Shown here in pieces: positions 49,532-62,000 of a stretch of 64,000 nucleotides of DNA. This stretch comes from Diphasiastrum complanatum (Eukaryota; Streptophyta; Lycopodiopsida; Lycopodiales; Lycopodiaceae): NCBI GenBank assembly GCA_029204225.1, contig CM055106.1, positions 23,904,531 to 23,968,530 of the forward strand. The letters are read 5' to 3'. Position 1 is the stretch's first letter. Each line of letters opens with the position of its first letter. The notes beneath the pieces are model-generated. The model ran no database searches. It worked only from the letters and a program-made list of their open reading frames with translations, and was not told the origin of the DNA. The position numbers were made by a program, and so were the translations under genes.

Positions 49532-50105
49532 ATGAGCAAGAAACATGTAGATTCCCCTACTCTGAGAATTGAATGACGAATTCCTAGCATTGATGCGCCA
49601 AAATACGATTGAGGAACCAAGCCTGTCATATTCCTCCAGGATTTTGAGAATGTCTGCAAATTTTATGGTGATACCTTTGAGAACGAAAAACTACAGCTAT
49701 TTCCTATGATCTTACTTGGGAATGCTAAGGAATGCTACCTTAATCTTCAAGAATCCGATATAGTTTCTTGGGAAACCCTTACAGCAGCCCTGGCAGAATG
49801 ATTCAAACCTTCTAAATTGATCCAAAGCCCTTTCATGCAACTCTCTCACATAAAGATGAGAAGGGAAGAATCCGTACACAACTACATTGAGCACTTCAAG
49901 CATCTCAAGGTCGAATGCGTTGATGAGAAGATCACCGAAAACATAGCTATCAAACTCATTTTGGTTGGCTTACCTAAATCTATTAGAACACAACTTAAAT
50001 CAACTGACTCATATGACCAACTGAAAGAAGTAATGGATGATGCCATCATAGTGGAGGATGAAGGATCCAATGATGATTATGATCACTGTGAGTGCAAGGG
50101 GAAGG
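49532..50105 (+). pseudogene. Gypsy-C gag (copy 1)
   Basis: From ATG 49532 with in-frame stops at 49574, near 49613 and at about 49799. Gypsy gag signature: RIPSIDAPKYD, FLQDFENVCKFYGDTFENEK, LQLFPMILLGNAKECYLNLQ, LSHIKMRREESVHNYIEHFK, LVGLPKSIRTQLKSTDSYDQ and an acidic end. It stops in mid-gene at 50105 where an LTR starts, so the knuckle and pol are absent. Confidence 0.8.
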
Positions 50106-51638
50106 TGTGAGAAATCGTCAACTAGTTTGATCTACGTTGGTCTATGTTGATTATTTGGCAATTTAGGCCAATATGCATTTCATACTTAGAGATAAACTTA
50201 ATGAAGTTTTTTTTAGCCTAAGTACTTTAAAATTACCACTTTTAGAAAGTTAGGGAAAGTACAAAGTTGAGTTTGGACACATTCAAATTTGAATGTTAGA
50301 TACATTGAATCTAGTTCTTATTATAATAGGGTTTTTGATCTATACGTTTTTATGGAGGGAAACCAAGCTCATTAATGAGGCAGGGACTTGTTATAAAAAG
50401 ATGTACACACGTGGAAAGAGGATGATCTTCTCTCTCCTATCTCATTTCATGTTTATACATGAGTTCTCTTGGGTTCATCTATCCATTGGTGAACTATAGT
50501 GATGATATCTTGCAATCTTGTGTGTAGAATGTTTTGATTTATGGTTCATTGGGTTCACACGTGTGAAATATAGTACCTTACTTTTTTTTTATGTAAAAAA
50601 AACTTAATCTTATGATAAGTTTGATATTTTATTGATATCTTTTGAATGTCTTTCACTAAGTAGATGTTGATTTTCAACATTGCCAATGGTTCTAATTGTG
50701 TTGTCTTTCTAAACCAAAGATCAATAGATGTTTTTGGATCTTAGTGATTCATAAAATCAAAACATTGTCTCAGAGCTTGTGTTGCAGGTTATGAAAGGAT
50801 CAGCCATATTTAGCAAAGATTTGGAGGAGTTACCAATTCTAGAGTGTGCTAGAATGATTTCTACTCAAAATCAAGCACTTCGCATATGTAGAAGGGATCT
50901 TTTGTAGGTCAAAACTCAATTTGGTTTATCAACTTGAAGTAGGCCGATTTCACATGTGCCTTACTAGATTTGGCCAAAAACTTTTTATGGACAAAAACTT
51001 TATCTTATGATATTTTTGATATTTTACTGGTATCTTGTTGAGTTTGAATCTCTTTCATTAAGCAAATGTTGATTTTCAACATTGCCAATGGTGCTAATTG
51101 TGTTGTCTTTCTAAACCAAACATCAATAGATGTTTTTGGATCTTAGTGATTCATAAAATCAAAACATTCTATCAAAGCTTGTGTTGCAGGTTATGAAAGG
51201 ATCAGCCATATTTAGCAAAGATTTGGAGGAATTATCAATTCTAAGTGTGCTAGAATGATTTCTACTCAAAAATCAAGCATTTTGCATATGTAGAATTGAT
51301 CTTTTGTAGGTCAAAACTCACTTTAGGTTTATCAACTTGAAGTAGGCCAATTTCACACGTGCCTTACTAGATTTTTCCAATTTCAATTGCTTTAGGAAAT
51401 TTTCATAGAGGCTACAAGATTCTATATCAAGTTTGTGCCAATTGCATGTAGAATTTGGAAGATTCAATTTTTTGTGATTTTGTCAAAACCCTATTTTTTA
51501 TTGGATCTCTATTTTTTGAGGATGCTGGACTTCAATAGAGTGTGTTTCAATTTTAGTAAGTGGCGAGATTCATTAGATTATTGGTAGATCATAGGTTGAT
51601 CAAGATTTCTTCATTCTATCTGTTGATTTGCTAGTTAT
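50106..51638 (+). repeat. Copia-S-type LTR (plus strand) with internal duplication
   Basis: Starts TGTGAGAAATCGTC at 50106 inside Gypsy-C gag. A TATA-like GTTATAAAAAG is at 50390-50400. A roughly 390-base unit (50597-50985) is repeated at 50999-51382 with about 90-95 percent identity. It ends near 51638, before a degenerate PBS (TGCTATAAGAGAATT). Copia-S gag follows 125 bases later. Confidence 0.65.
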
Positions 51639-51763
51639 AAGTGCTATAAGAGAATTGAGAGGTTCCATATCTTTGTAATTTCTTTTTGGAAGCATTTGTT
51701 GTGATTCAAAAGATTGCTTTGTGCATTGCACAAGTTGAAAGAGAAAGATCAAGTCATTGCAAC

Positions 51764-52502
51764 ATGGCTACATCAAGTGGATTCATGTTGGAAGGCAATG
51801 ATAGGCTTACCTCATCCAACTACTCTACATGGAAGGTGAGAATGGAATCACTTCTTGAAATGCACGAGTTGATGGATATTGTTGTAGGGTGTGAGGAGAG
51901 ACCCTTGGTACAACAAGATCAAGTGAGGTATGACAAGAGAGCAAAAAAATCTCCACACATGATCAAGATGAATATTACCATTGAGCTACTCAAGGAGATT
52001 GGTAAGTGCAATTCATCTCATGAGGCTTAGGAAGCTTTGAAGAAGCTTCATGAATCCAAGTCTACATCTAGAGTGTTGACTCTAAGAAGACAAATCTTTC
52101 AAATCATACAAAAGAAAGAAGTGAGTCCTAATACTTTAGTTTTGAGAGCAAAGGCTTTAAATGATGAGTTAGCTTGCATTGATAAGAGAATTAAGGAAGG
52201 AGAGCTTGTTCAAGTAATTCTTAATGGTTTGTTGGATGCTCATGCTAACATTGTACAAAGACTTACTATTCAAAAAACTTTTCCAAGTTTGATGGCTTCA
52301 AGCAAGAGGTGCATGTACAACAACATCTCAATATGGTGAGGAGGCAATGTTCATCAAAGGCAAGTTCAAGGGCAAATGGTCTAAAGGATGTGTGAGTCTT
52401 CTTCTTTTGGTAGGAAGAAAGATAGGTCTAAAATGAAATGCTTCTATTGTGGCATCAAGGGGCATTTTGCTAGTGATTGCTACAAAAAGAAGAGATATTA
52501 AG
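51764..52502 (+). pseudogene. Copia-S gag (best copy)
   Basis: Starts MATSSGFMLEGNDRLTSSNY at ATG 51764. UBN2-type gag: STWKVRMESLLEMHELMDIV, MIKMNITIELLKEIGKCNSS, a stop at 52028, then KLHESKSTSRVLTLRRQIF, RAKALNDELACIDKRIKEGE, LVQVILNGLLDAHANIVQRL. After a frameshift near 52300 the zinc knuckle reads CFYCGIKGHFASDCYKKK (CX2CX4HX4C) at about 52440. Two or three breaks overall. Confidence 0.85.
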
Positions 52503-53010
52503 GAGACAAGCAAGGTAATCTAACTCTTGATGAGGATGGTGCTGATGTTCAAATTACAAATGGTCGTGCTTTTGTGATGTCTTCATGTTTGAGTTCTATT
52601 ATTGGAGATATTTATCCATGGTGGATTGATAGTGGATCAAGCTCACACATGACTTTTCACAAAGAATATTTCACTTCTTTGTTGGCATATGGAGATGACA
52701 AGAGGGTGATCTACATGGCCAATGATGGTGAGTGTGCAATCAAAGGGATGGCACAATTCCTATTTCTCTGTTCATTTGAAGGGTGTTTTGTTCATTCCAT
52801 CTATTACTAAGAACCACTTAGTGTGAGTCAAATTCTAAGCAATGGTCTTAAGGTTAAGTTTGATAGAGATGCTTGTATGATCAAAAGGAAGGATGTCTTG
52901 ATTGCAAAAGGTGAAAGGAAAGGGAAGTTTTTCAAACTAGATGCTTGTGTTATTGTTAACCAAGTTGGATGTGTGGCAAGTGAACAAATACCTAGGTTTG
53001 ACATAAGAGG
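52503..53010 (+). pseudogene. Copia-S protease
   Basis: Frame 52574-52808 contains IYPWWIDSGSSSHMTFHKEY with an intact D-S-G catalytic motif, followed by MANDGECAIKGMAQF. A frameshift near 52770 and a stop at 52808 break the flap region. The frame at 52823 resumes with SQILSNGLKVKFDRDACMIK and GKFFKLDACVI, the segment before GAG-pre-integrase. Confidence 0.82.
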
Positions 53011-53773
53011 ATGGGGCATCTCAACTACAAGTCTTTGGAGGTAATGACTAGAAAGCAAGTTGTGATTGGTCTTCCAAGTTCCTTAACTAGCATCAATCAT
53101 GTTTGTGAGTCTTGTGCTTTGTCAATGTCACATAGACTACCTTATAATAGATCTAAATCTAGATCTACAAAGCCTTTTCAAGTTGTACATTTGGATATTC
53201 ATGGTGTTACTATATTAGCAATGGAGGAGCTAAGATGTATGTCACAGTTATTGATGGTTTTAGTAGATTTTGTTGGGTCTATCTACTAAAGAGCAAGGAT
53301 GAAGTGTATGATGTCCTTTTGAGATTCAAGAATGCAAGGGAAAACCAATTCACTACAAGGATCAAGTTCTTGGGGAGTGACAGTGGTGGTGAGTATATCT
53401 CAACCAAGTTTAAAGCCTTTTGTGATGAGCATGGGATCAAGAGGGAGTACACAACTCCAAGGACACCTCAACAAAATGGAGTGGCCTAGAGGAAGAATAG
53501 GACATCATGTGAAGGTGCCAAAGACATGAGATTAAGTGCTAATCTTCCTAAACCATTTTGGGATCAAGCCTTGTTGTGTGCTAACTTTCTATGCAATAGG
53601 TGGCCGAGTTTTATATTGATGGAAGAACACCTTTTGAGATGCTATTTAAGAGGAGGCCAAGTGTCAAGTTTCTTAGAACTTTTGGATGCACTTGCTATGT
53701 CAATATAGCTCGTGATGATAGGACAAAGGAGTATCCATCTTCAAAGTAAGGTATATTTGTTGGATGTAGTGAG
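53011..53773 (+). pseudogene. Copia-S integrase
   Basis: HHCC domain: MGHLNYKSLEVMTRKQVVIG and CESCALSMSHRLPYNRSKSR. The core after a frameshift near 53225 has MYVTVIDGFSRFCWVYLLKS (first Asp), FLGSDSGGEYISTKF (second Asp) and TPRTPQQNGVA followed by TAG at 53487-53489, exactly where the catalytic Glu codon GAG is expected (NGVAERK). Further downstream DMRLSANLPKPFWDQALLCA, then frameshifts and the C-terminal part. Confidence 0.85.
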
Positions 53774-54165
53774 ATGAGTAAATCCTATAAGGTTTACATT
53801 TCTACTAATAAGGTCATTATTGGTAGAGATGTCATTTTTTATGAGGGGAACATTCCAAAGGTGTCTTCAAGTAATGATGTTGTGAATGGATCTAACAATC
53901 TTAATGTTAATGTCATGGATCCTACTTTAGATGGTGATGATGAAGGACCTTCATCAAGTCAAAAGCCAAGGAGAACATCAAGGGACAAACAAACACTTTC
54001 ATGGATCACATATGATGAGAAAGGTAAGCAAGAAATTGCTGGAACAAACTATGCCTTTCTAATCTCTTTTGATGAACCTACATGTGTAGATGAAGAAAGG
54101 AGCAAAGAGGAGTGGATCAAAGCAATGGATCTTGAGTATCAAGCTCTTATGAAGAATCAATATGT
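53774..54165 (+). pseudogene. Copia-S integrase tail, linker and RT start
   Basis: Open frame: SKSYKVYISTNKVIIGRDVI, FYEGNIPKVSSSNDVVNGSN, a linker (GPSSSQKPRRTSRDKQTLSW), then FLISFDEPTCVDEERSKEEW and IKAMDLEYQALMKNQ, the usual entry into copia RT. The homology ends near 54165. The rest of RT and RNase H are deleted; the frame runs on to 54343 through unrelated sequence. Confidence 0.82.
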
Positions 54166-54261
54166 TTCAACCCACAAAGCTTTGCTAGCTTTAGAGCTCA
54201 TATATGCGGAAACGCAAGGGAACTGCCCAAACACAAAAACCAAAGCCTCAACGAGGACTGA

Positions 54262-54458
54262 AGATGAAGGTAAGTGTTCATGGATTGTGGGACACCCGAA
54301 CATGAAGAAAAAAAATGTTCATGGACCCAAACAAGCTCAATGAAGAAGACACGAAGACTGAAAGACGACGGATATTCACGCTTCAAAGTAAAAAAAAAGT
54401 ACAACCAAAATCAAGAAATTACGAGGATGTCACCCTCCACGAACAATCTAGATACCGT
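54262..54458 (+). pseudogene. Zinc-knuckle-like remnant
   Basis: A frame from about 54268 reads CFMDCGTPEHEEKKCSW, a gag knuckle with one extra residue between the first two Cys, then a basic tail (MKKTRRLKDDGYSRFKVKKK). Probably the end of gag of another copia element with its own LTR following. Confidence 0.4.
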
Positions 54459-54970
54459 TGGGATGTGCATAATTAGCCATTCTTGTAACCTCGGATTAAC
54501 TTAAACTGCATCTCTCATCATGCATATAAGCAGATTGAAATTGAGAGACTCAGTTGGATTGTTTTGGTTCAATATCAACATGAGCTAAGCACAATATTAC
54601 TAGCCGACGTCCAAGAAGTTCGCTCGTAACCGAGACAGTTTCATTCGCGGAAGACATAGATTATTTCACACCGACGTGCTGTGTGGGTCTGTCATTTAGT
54701 GCTCCCCTTGAGAAAGAGATCATTGATAATATAGTAGCTTTAATACACATGTTGTATGATCTTGCATGCTTTGATGTCTGATTGTTATATGGTCGTTAGC
54801 AGATGTTTATTCTTTATTCTACATACTGGTTTTATCTTGTTGAATGCTAAAACAAATTATAACGTAGGTCAGTAGTGTTTGTCTACATTTTGGAGGATTA
54901 TAGATCTATTCTAATAGGCAATAGACCAACAGATAGAATCAAATTCCATCAAGGCTTCAATTTTTCATCA
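54459..54970 (+). repeat. Copia-type LTR
   Basis: From about TGGGATGTGCATAATT to TTTTTCATCA, immediately before a primer-binding site. A TATA-like GCATATAAGCAG is at about 54522-54533, and the tail has the (A)TTAGTGCTCCCC block. No second copy in the window. Confidence 0.55.
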
Positions 54971-54971
54971 G

Positions 54972-54986
54972 TGGTATTAGAGCTCC
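54972..54986 (+). promoter_or_regulatory. Primer-binding site
   Basis: TGGTATTAGAGCTCC after the LTR end, one mismatch to the tRNA-Met site over 12 bases. Confidence 0.72.
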
Positions 54987-54999
54987 TCTCTCCTATCAG

Positions 55000-55295
<296 letters not shown>

Positions 55296-55310
55296 TCGAC
55301 AACACAACAG

Positions 55311-55323
55311 TGGCGCCGTTGTC
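55311..55323 (+). promoter_or_regulatory. Gypsy-G primer-binding site (tRNA-Asp type)
   Basis: TGGCGCCGTTGTC 16 bases after the LTR end; nearly the same as the Gypsy-A site. Confidence 0.78.
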
Positions 55324-55353
55324 GTGGAGCGCCACACACTCGCTTCACTGCAT

Positions 55354-55355
<2 letters not shown>

Positions 55356-55441
<86 letters not shown>
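55356..55441 (+). repeat. (CT)n microsatellite, about 86 bp
   Basis: CT run downstream of the primer-binding site, the only long tract not clearly inside an LTR. Confidence 0.97.
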
Positions 55442-55449
<8 letters not shown>

Positions 55450-55604
55450 CTCTCTTCTCTCTCACCATTCTTTTTTCACACAAAAAAAATCAAAATTTTT
55501 GGGGTTAGATTAGTGTGATTTTGTGTCAGTTTTGTCGTTCTTTTCGAGATTTTGTCGTTTTTTGTGATTTTTTTTTTTTGCTATGAAAAAATAAAAAAAA
55601 AACT

Positions 55605-55902
55605 AAAAAATTGGAAAAGAACCTAAGGCTAGCTGGTGAGCGACTCCATCTTTAAGATAGCCTCCTCCCACGACTACAACGATTCTATTTCCTTTAAAAC
55701 TAAAAATTGGAAAAGAACCTAAGCCTCTTTGGTGAGTGACTCTATCTTTCAGATAGCCTCCTCCCAAAACTATGACGCTTCTATTCCCTTAAAAAAAAAA
55801 ACTTGGAAAAAAACCTAAGCCTCGCTGGTGAGTGACTCTATCCTTCAGATAGCCTCCTCCCATGACTACAACGGTTCTATTCTCTTAAAAAAATAATAAA
55901 AA
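55605..55902 (+). repeat. Tandem repeat, three units of about 90-100 bp
   Basis: Three units sharing TTGGAAAAGAACCTAAGCCT, GGTGAGTGACTCTATC, TTCAGATAGCCTCCTCCCA, GACTACAACG and TTCTATTCCCTTAAAAA (starting about 55607, 55699 and 55801). A fourth partial unit lies at 56410-56475, on the other side of the LTR fragment at 55903. Confidence 0.88.
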
Positions 55903-56409
55903 CCATTAATCATGCGTATTGTGTATGTTACGGCCATATTCGGTTAAAGGATCTGGAATAGTCCTAATATGGTAGATCGTCCCTCCAGTGTTCGAGATCA
56001 TTGGTCATGCCTAGATTTTATTCCACATCGAGTCCTGTTGGTGACTAATGACCTTGAGATGACCCAGACACTCTAATTGAGACATATGGAGTAGTGCATG
56101 TATATGTGACTGATATAGGCAGGAGGTATGTATGTAGAGTTGTAACCTATTTATAGTTGACCTACATGGGAATTGCATGTGCTCATGCACTGGATCCTAC
56201 TCTCTATATATTGAGGTAGTGATTATTCCGTCGACGACTTGGTCTAGGTTACCTGATGAGCTCTTATCCTCTTGTTGTCACATTGGCATGGCTTGGAGGC
56301 TAGATCCAGGAGGATTCTCCAGGAGAGATCTAGGTTTGGTTGGGTGGGGCTCCACAGTCTCTCTTGTGTTTTCCTATCCTCATCTTAGGGGTTTCCCTAG
56401 TGGTCTTTA
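55903..56409 (+). repeat. LTR fragment, copy 2 inside the tandem array
   Basis: Matches 4771-5284 from CCATTAATC to TGGTCTTTA. Here no primer-binding site follows; instead the fourth array unit resumes at once (TATCCTTCAGATAGCC). Confidence 0.72.
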
Positions 56410-56475
56410 CACTATCCTTCAGATAGCCTTCTCCCATGACTATGACGGTTCTATTCCCTTAAAAAGAAAACCAAT
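56410..56475 (+). repeat. Fourth unit of the interrupted tandem array
   Basis: TATCCTTCAGATAGCCTTCT to CCCTTAAAAAG, matching the second half of the units at 55605-55902. Confidence 0.8.
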
Positions 56476-56652
56476 AATTTTAATCTTAGCACATCTCCTT
56501 GTGAGTAATCTCCATATCAGATACCATCCATCCATCATTTTCATTTTTCTTGTCCATCTCCATTCAATCTTCCATCCGCTCTCTCATCTGTTAAATTCAT
56601 TTCTATTTTACTTTTCAATCCTTACTAATCAATGTTTTTACTTATTCTTTTC

Positions 56653-56686
56653 TCTTCTTCTTCTTCTTCTTCTTCTTCTTCTTCTC
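56653..56686 (+). repeat. (CTT)n microsatellite
   Basis: About eleven CTT units in a pyrimidine-rich stretch. Confidence 0.95.
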
Positions 56687-57271
56687 CATCTTAAAAAAAA
56701 AAAAACAAGTTTGGAACACCAGCGTCAATGAGCAAACCTTGTAGCAATTCACCAACCAGCTACTTTACGACATTCTAGTGTCGTTGTGGGTATTTCGTGC
56801 ACAATAATATACAAGTGGGTCCCACCACTTAAAATACTGTTGGCCAAGTCTTAACTAGTGGGTCCCACCATAGTACAGTGGACAATAGAATAATAAGTGC
56901 AAGGGCTGTGTAAGCCCAACCCAGTGAGCACACTAGCTAAATAGATTAAGTTGTGTTCTAGTGACTTGGGCCCTAGGTGTAAATAAATAAGTTTGAGGCC
57001 CAAGTTCACAAAGTAAAGTTGAAAAATAAAGAATCTAAGTTGCACAAAGTAGAACTCACATGAATCATGTGAGTGCGCTTGTGCTTTCTTAGTTCCATTA
57101 GATTTAAGTAGTGTTTATTTTAAAGGCTTGGATTAGAATCCTTGCCCCAATGAAGTGTCCAATGAGAGTGAAGGAGGCTCACCTCTAAACTCTATAAGAG
57201 GGAGCCATTTCTTTTGTATTGTATGATCTTCCATCTTTTCTTGATAAAACTCTCTTGGCTTCTCCATCTCC

Positions 57272-57404
<133 letters not shown>

Positions 57405-57469
57405 CCCCTACGTTGGGATAGAATAGCTTTGGGTAGGCGCTCGAGCCCCCAAGGCCTTTCTCAACCTAG

Positions 57470-57611
<142 letters not shown>

Positions 57612-57730
57612 GGGATAGAATAGCTTTGGATAGGCGCTTCCCTCTTTTCTCTCATGAGCTCTCTAAGTAGTGACCGAATAGTTTGGGGAAGGTGCTCGGG
57701 CCTCCCAAACCTCTCGCTACTTGGAACTTT

Positions 57731-57731
<1 letters not shown>

Positions 57732-57821
<90 letters not shown>
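57732..57821 (+). repeat. (CT)n microsatellite, about 90 bp
   Basis: Third tract, followed by the LTR end block. Confidence 0.98.
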
Positions 57822-57824
<3 letters not shown>

Positions 57825-57939
57825 TATGCAGGTGAAGGCGAGGTTGCCGCTCCCAGCGACGAACCTAAATGCTACATCAACGACACAAGACCCTTGCATT
57901 CTTGAACTTCACAAAGACATCAGACACTTTTTTTTTTAT

Positions 57940-58282
57940 CTTTAGTAGATAGATCTAACAAAATCTACTAAAATCATCAATGAAAGCTACATACATCTTA
58001 GCTCCACTATTGCTAATTGTAGTAATTCCATGAATATCTGAATGTACAACTTGAAAAGGCTTTGTAGATCTAGATGTAGATCTAGTATAAGGTAGTCTAT
58101 GTGACTTTGACAAAGCACAAGATTCACAAACATGGTTGATGATAGTTATGGATCTTGGAAGGTCAATCACAACTTGCCTCTTAGTCGTTACTTCCAATGA
58201 CTTGAAGTTGATGTGCCCCATCCTTTTATGCCAAACCTCTTGAATATGTATTTGCTCACTTGCCACACATCCAATTTTGTTA
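57940..58282 (-). pseudogene. Copia-S GAG-pre-integrase and integrase start
   Basis: Minus-strand open frame from about 58266: VWHKRMGHINFKSLEVTTKR, CESCALSKSHRLPYTRSTSR, PFQVVHSDIHGITTISNSGA and KMYVAFIDDFSRFC with the first catalytic Asp. Aligns with 53011-53275, without the frameshift seen there. Cut after about 105 residues. Confidence 0.82.
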
Positions 58283-58287
58283 GCTGC

Positions 58288-58830
58288 TGTCAGGCCCCGA
58301 GGTGTCGATGCAGAACCTCTCCACTCAAAAGGGCCGAGTCTGAGAGCACGAGAATTATTAGTGCTAGGCTAAAATATACAATTGTGAGCCCCATGGTACG
58401 TCCCAAAAGATGGATAGCCATGTGGGAGCTAGCAAATTAGATCATCTCAACTTGAGTTATGTTTTTTAAATAAAGAGGCCTCCTATTATCAAGTGAGGTG
58501 GAACTCAAATCAGTATAGATTGGGGTTCACTCTGTTGCAAGAGGTGGACTCCAAAATAATATGTAATTGGGTTCAATAGCTTGTGGCTATAGATAGAGAC
58601 CTCCTCCACGAGTTCTAGAGCATGTATAATGTACTGAAATGTTGTTGCTCTTTTAATTGAAGATTATTCCACTTGCATTTCCTTCCGTGCTCCATCTTCA
58701 TGCATTTTTGTTTGGGTACTGATGTATGAATGTGCTTGTTGATGTTTTTTTCTCTTAAGGATTGGTTTGGGATTAGCATCAGGTAGATGTGCAGGGCTTG
58801 GAAATCGATCTACTATTCCACTGATTTATG
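58288..58830 (+). repeat. LTR-like repeat starting TGTCAGGCCCCGAGG
   Basis: Interrupts Copia-S at about 58287. Similar in order to 21898-22500. It holds GAACTCAAATCAGTATAG/GTTCACTC blocks. No TATA box, PBS or partner identified with certainty. Confidence 0.4.
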
Positions 58831-58965
58831 ATGTTTCCTAGTTTTGACTCCCTGAGGAGTTTTTGTTACAAATGTTGAGTGACAATTGTAGCAAGCACTT
58901 TGTAGGATTCCCAGTTGTTTAGATAAAATTGTGTTGACAAATCTGTGATCTCAATAGGAGTAGAA

Positions 58966-59560
58966 TTAGTTTAATTCCCTATTCTTTGAGTAAAGTAGAT
59001 TAGGGCTATACCAAGCACGAGTTGTTTGCTTTAGTCCATACAAGACCTTCTTCAATTTGCATACTTTGTCTTCCATGTGTTGTATCACAAAGCCACTTTT
59101 TTTCTCCATATACACTTCTTCTTCAAGCTTACCATTAAAAAAAGTGGACTTTACATCCAATTGATGTAGATTTCATCCAAACATTGTCGTCAAGGTGATA
59201 ATCACATAAAGTGTGCTCCATTTGGATATGGGAGTGAATGTCTCCTCATCGTCAATTTTCTTACTCTACGTGTATCCCTGCACTACAAGTCTTGCCTTGT
59301 GTTTTGTCAGAGTTTCATCAACATTGTATTATTCATCATGTATACCCATCTATTACCAATGGGTTTATTGTCCTTTGGAAGATCCACTATCTCCCAAGTA
59401 TTATGGCATTTGATGAAATCAATCTCCGGTTGCATTGCTTTTGCCAAATCTCTTTATCCTTGGCCTTCTCAAAGCAAAATGATTCAGTAGATAGGATGAT
59501 GTTGCTCATGAGTGCAAGATTAACTTGAAACCTATCAAGTTCTACCTTCTCCATCATGGA
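58966..59560 (-). pseudogene. Copia-X RT N-terminal half (block B)
   Basis: 58966-59160 reads MDVKSTFFNGKLEEEVYMEK, GFVIQHMEDKVCKLKKVLYG and LKQTTRAWY, classic copia RT. Upstream on the minus strand (59165-59330) KARLVVQGYT, FTPISKWSTLYVIITL and NLHQLDVKS are readable in shifted frames. The palm with YVDD is missing beyond 58966. Confidence 0.82.
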
Positions 59561-60253
59561 GCGTCATAGCTCTCCCTCTTTGCTAGACTTGACAACCTTG
59601 CCCTCGTCATCCATGAGCTTTGTATACCATTTAGGTAGCATGTTGAGGCGATCCACTATGAGGTGAATAAGTGTCCCAAGGCACATTCGTTTTGACTTGA
59701 AACTTTGTTCTTTTTTTATCCAATACGCTTGTTTTCTACTCCATCTTGTCTCCACAATTGGAAGAGTGCCACAACCTTCATCTTTGGTTTGATGATTAAC
59801 CTATGGTGATGTCATTAATTGATCCTCATTGAGCAACTTGGATAGTTCATCACTATCCTTCTCATGATCACCAAACCTATGGATTTCATTGAAAATGACA
59901 TCAAGACTTATGTGCATGCGTCGTCCAAGTGCGTCATAGCATTAAGTTTAGGAAACCAACAACTCTCATCTACAATTTGCTCCTTTCACTCTTGAGTATG
60001 TGGACATAAAATCTGCATTCAAATACGTGCAAACCATCCATCTTAGATTTCTTACCACTAAATGTCTCATCTAGTGTGCGATTAGGTATAGCAACGATTG
60101 GGCTTCTATTTTGCAAGAATATAGCAGTTCTTACAACTTCGGCCCAAAAAAAATCCACAATTCCCATGTGCACCATCATTGCCCTAATAGCCTCAACAAT
60201 TGTGTGAGTTTTTCTATCAGTTATCCCATTTTGTTAAGGTGTATCAACAAGTT
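59561..60253 (-). pseudogene. Copia-X integrase end and linker (block B)
   Basis: Frame at 59970-60179: MMVHMGIVDFFWAEVVRTAI, FLQNRSPIVAIPNRTLDETF, GLHVFECRFYVHILKSERSK. Upstream TPxQNGITDRKTHTIVEAIR is readable, with the integrase Glu region altered to T-D-R-K. The linker 59561-59950 parallels 29300-29690. It ends at the Gypsy-A LTR at 60254. Confidence 0.76.
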
Positions 60254-60994
<741 letters not shown>

Positions 60995-61010
60995 GTATCC
61001 CCCACCAAAA

Positions 61011-61214
61011 TTGGTGGCGGTCCCATGACACCTCGTGAGAGTTTTATTTAGGGCTCTGATTAGCCTCCCATCCTGGACTTTCTCCATGAACTCCAAGTGT
61101 GGCTCATTAAATCATGTGCATGTGGAAAGAAGCACTTATTTGCCCCGAACAACCAATTAGATGTCATCCATGAAATGAATTTATGTTAGCCCAAGGTCCT
61201 TCAAACTTTAAAAT
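61011..61214 (-). other. Gypsy-A 3' untranslated stretch (block B)
   Basis: Matches 47552-47780 and 36185-36382. Confidence 0.55.
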
Positions 61215-62000
61215 TTTTTTGTGGCATGTGTTTTGTAAGCCCACAAGTAAATTCAATTGGTAGAGCAAATAAAGGCTTTGGAAAACCTTATATTTAGATC
61301 TGTTACTATTGAAGTTTAACTACTACAAACAACCATTTGTAATAGTTCAACTTAGAAAGTCTAAAATTAAGATTTAAATCCTAATTTCATTGTAAGCTTA
61401 GTTAAGTGCATTTTATTTTGATTAGGGAAGGCACTTTACAAGTTAGTTAGCAATAAGCTTAAGTTTTGTCCCATAAGCACATTAGAACATAGGTCCATCA
61501 CTCTTGGCATATGTAGGAGTGGAGGTGGGCCTTCCATAACACTTGTATAAGCTGAGGCTATAATAGATCACTCTTTTATTCTATCTTGTGTTCCCAATGG
61601 TGAAATGAATACCTTGTGGTGGGTGTTCGAGCCCGACTTGGCTTTTTCCATTGGTTCACTCTTATTTTATGGCGAATGTTTTTATGGGATAAATGTTTAT
61701 CGCACCTTACTTCTATATTTTCCCTTGTGGAGTTAAGTAGGATCATTTAGATGTTTAGTGAAGGTAGCCTAGGAGACCATTAGTTGGGAACAACCATAGT
61801 GGCCCTAGGATTAAAATATACAATCTTCTAGTAGGGAGACTGCCTTAGAAGAAGGTTAATTACCAACCATAGAACTATGATCTGAGTGGAACCTACCCTT
61901 ACTCACTTTGCAAAAATGACCTTTAGGATCAATCTTAACTTTAGTAGATGGGAGACGACCATAATAGAGCTGGGAAAGAAGTCTAAAAGCCAACATCGTC
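61215..62000 (+). repeat. Gypsy-C LTR-like region (copy 2)
   Basis: Close match to 47781-48540, with an insertion GCCCGACTTGGCTTTTTCC near 61632 that copy 1 lacks. Confidence 0.52.
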
